From positions 1-8,272 of the forward strand of contig CAIVVS010000209.1 of assembly GCA_903909415.1 (NCBI GenBank): a DNA stretch of 8,272 nt, read 5' to 3'. Shown one piece after another: positions 6,904 through 8,272 of the stretch; position 1 is the stretch's first letter, and every line of letters starts with the position of its first letter. The notes beneath the pieces were generated by a model. That model was given only the letters and a program-made list of their open reading frames with translations. It searched no databases and was not told the DNA's origin. The DNA is from an uncultured Pseudomonadota bacterium. Its GTDB lineage: Bacteria > Pseudomonadota > Gammaproteobacteria > Burkholderiales > SG8-39. The position numbers and the translations under genes were made by a program.

Positions 6904-6931
6904 TCGTTTGCGTGCATGGGATGCAAGCGCC

Positions 6932-7687
6932 TCAATGCGCGCTCCGCGAGCCGAGGTACACCGCCTGAACCTCCGGATTGGCGCGCACTTCCGCCGGCAG
7001 GCCCTGCGCGATCAGCCGGCCGCGGTTCAGCACCAGCAGCCGGTCCGCGTGGCCGAACACCACGTCCATGTCGTGCTCGGTGAACAGCACGCCGATGCCG
7101 CGCTCGCGCGCGATCGACGCGGTCAGCGCCATCAGCGCGATGCGCTCCTGCGGCGCCATGCCGGCGGTCGGCTCGTCCATCAGCAGCAGCCTGGGTTCGT
7201 TGGCAAGTGCGATCGCCAGCTCCACCCGCTTCAGGTCGCCGTAGGCCAGCACCGAGCAAGGCCGCTCCGCCTGAGGGCGCATGCCGACGCGTTCCAGCAG
7301 CGCGTCCGCCTCTGCGACGTATTGCGTTGCGGCCGGCCGCCAGAAACCGGCGAGCCTGCGGTGGTGCGAGAGCAGCGCCATCTGCACGTTCTCGCGCACG
7401 CTCATTGACGCGAAGGTCGCGGTGATCTGGAAGGTGCGGCCCACGCCCAGGCGCCAGATCGCGCGCGGCGCCATGCCTGCGACGTCCACGCCGGCGATGC
7501 GCACGCTGCCCGAGTCCGGCGCCAGCTGGCCGTTGAGCATGTTGAAGCAGGTGCTCTTGCCCGCGCCGTTCGGGCCGATCAGCGCAAGCATCTCGCCCGC
7601 GCCGAGTTCGAAGGCGACCTCGCGCACCGCGTGCACCCCGCCGAAGGACTTGGCCAGGCCTGCCACCTGAAGCACCGGCGCGCTCAT
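6932..7687 (-). CDS. livG: Branched-chain amino acid-type ABC transporter ATP-binding protein LivG
   Basis: A 251-residue ATPase, the LivG partner of the importer. It has Walker A GPNGAGKST (38-46), Q-loop Gln87 in GRTFQITATF, and a family-type variant signature LAYGDLKRVELA (147-158) in place of LSGGQ. Walker B is LLLMDE (167-172), followed by the D-loop region PTAGMAP, and the switch His205 is in FTEHDMDVVF. All residues needed for ATP hydrolysis are present. The variant signature is normal for LivG, which usually reads L.YG rather than LSGG; the Asp-Leu after it is less typical. The ATG at 7687 overlaps the livM stop as ATGA, so translation is probably coupled. The protein ends in GSRSAH just before a 259-bp gap of palindromic repeats that separates it from livF, unlike the usual close livG-livF spacing. 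Confidence 0.94.
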   Translation of the reverse strand: MSAPVLQVAGLAKSFGGVHAVREVAFELGAGEMLALIGPNGAGKSTCFNMLNGQLAPDSGSVRIAGVDVAGMAPRAIWRLGVGRTFQITATFASMSVRENVQMALLSHHRRLAGFWRPAATQYVAEADALLERVGMRPQAERPCSVLAYGDLKRVELAIALANEPRLLLMDEPTAGMAPQERIALMALTASIARERGIGVLFTEHDMDVVFGHADRLLVLNRGRLIAQGLPAEVRANPEVQAVYLGSRSAH

Positions 7688-8272
7688 GCCGTCCCCTTGG
7701 TTGCCGATCCGGTTGCCGATCCGGTTGCCGATCCGGTTGCGGATCCGGTGGCGGAACCATTCGCGTCACCGGTGCGGTCGCGCGTCAGCCTGCGCCAAAG
7801 CGCGTCCAGCCCGCCCACCACGCCCTGCGGGAACACCAGCACCAGCACCAGGATGGCCGCGCCCAGCATGGCGCGCCAGTAGTCAGTATTGCGCGCGATC
7901 ACGTCCTGCAGCCAGGTGAAGGCCGCGGCGCCGACGATCGGCCCGGACAGGGTCTGCACCCCGCCGAGCAGCACCATCACCAGCGCGTCGATGGAGCGCT
8001 GCACCGAGAGCGTCGAGTCCGGCGCGATGCTGCCCTTGGAGAACGCAAACAAGGCGCCTGCCACGCCCGCCATCGCGCCGGCGACGATGAAGCCGGCCCA
8101 GTGGATGCGCTTGACGTCGATGCCGATCGCGTCGGCGCGCAGCGGCGAGTCGCGTCCGGCGCGCATCGCGTAGCCGAAGGGCGAGAACAGCATGCGCCGC
8201 AGCAGCCAGGAGCCGGACGCGCACCAGGCCAGCGTGAAGTAATAGAACGCGGTCTTGTCCGACAGCCACTTG
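7684..8272 (-). CDS. livM: Branched-chain amino acid-type ABC transporter permease LivM, C-terminal part
   Basis: The C-terminal 195 residues of an inner-membrane permease; the gene continues past the right edge. The visible part has hydrophobic segments separated by the cytoplasmic coupling loop RAGRDSPLRADAIGIDVKR, typical of LivM, which contacts the ATPases. After it come WAGFIVAGAMAGVAGALFAF, SIDALVMVLLGGVQTLSGP, VGAAAFTWLQ and a last membrane segment LGAAILVLVLVFPQG. The permease fold ends near GGLDALWRRLTRDR. A hydrophilic tail of five Gly-Ser-Ala-Thr units then precedes the stop, encoded by a 12-bp tandem repeat. This tail is not part of the core family and was probably added by repeat expansion. 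The stop overlaps the livG start (ATGA). An internal ATG at 8193 is not the real start, because the reading frame and the permease similarity continue upstream of it to the window edge. Confidence 0.92.
   Translation of the reverse strand, partial: KWLSDKTAFYYFTLAWCASGSWLLRRMLFSPFGYAMRAGRDSPLRADAIGIDVKRIHWAGFIVAGAMAGVAGALFAFSKGSIAPDSTLSVQRSIDALVMVLLGGVQTLSGPIVGAAAFTWLQDVIARNTDYWRAMLGAAILVLVLVFPQGVVGGLDALWRRLTRDRTGDANGSATGSATGSATGSATGSATKGTA
7699..7758. repeat. 12-bp in-frame tandem repeat in the 3' end of livM
   Basis: Three identical copies of GGTTGCCGATCC (7699-7734) are followed by one copy with a single change (GGTTGCGGATCC) and one degenerate copy (GGTGGCGGAACC). On the livM strand each copy encodes Gly-Ser-Ala-Thr in frame. 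Copies are perfect next to the stop codon and decay inward. Slippage would change the tail by whole four-residue units without a frameshift. Confidence 0.9.

Noticed and set aside
6666..7769. 367-codon minus-strand frame spanning livG and the repeat gap
   Set aside because: It is out of frame with livG, Arg/Ala/Gly-rich, and its C-terminal part is translation of the palindromic repeats (HSRESGNPV-type peptides).

Overview
The window is GC-rich DNA with densely packed, mostly single-strand genes. It most likely comes from a proteobacterium, perhaps a betaproteobacterium or a relative. This is inferred from composition, the DUF748-type envelope protein, the Liv-type transporter, and repeats of the kind known from Neisseria and other proteobacteria. 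Species cannot be named from the sequence.

Layout. Reading the minus strand from the right edge, there is the 3' part of livM (permease), livG (ATPase; ATGA overlap with livM), a 259-bp gap holding two 82-bp palindromic repeats, livF (ATPase), and hyuA (start 5 nt after the livF stop). A plus-strand gene for a membrane diguanylate cyclase follows, tail to tail with hyuA across a small terminator-like hairpin. The minus strand then resumes with hyuB, head to head with the cyclase gene across about 110-130 bp rich in inverted repeats. Last comes the 5' part of a DUF748/AsmA-like gene that runs off the left edge. No stretch over 300 bp lacks a gene. No tRNA, rRNA, CRISPR array, transposase or phage gene was seen.

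How the genes fit together. LivM, LivG and LivF are the inner-membrane permease and two ATPases of a branched-chain-amino-acid-type ABC importer; the second permease and binding protein would lie to the right. HyuA and HyuB are the two partner subunits of an ATP-dependent hydantoinase/oxoprolinase/carboxylase-type enzyme. The tight livG/livF/hyuA arrangement suggests that an imported amide or amino-acid-like compound is processed by HyuAB, but the substrate cannot be read from the sequence. The notable point is that the usual hyuA-hyuB pair is split by an intact antisense c-di-GMP synthase gene. hyuB must therefore have its own promoter in the divergent region, or be reached by a transcript antisense to the whole cyclase gene. 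The divergent region has a near-consensus FNR/ANR-like box and two further perfect dyads. These are the best leads in the window; the genes themselves belong to known families.
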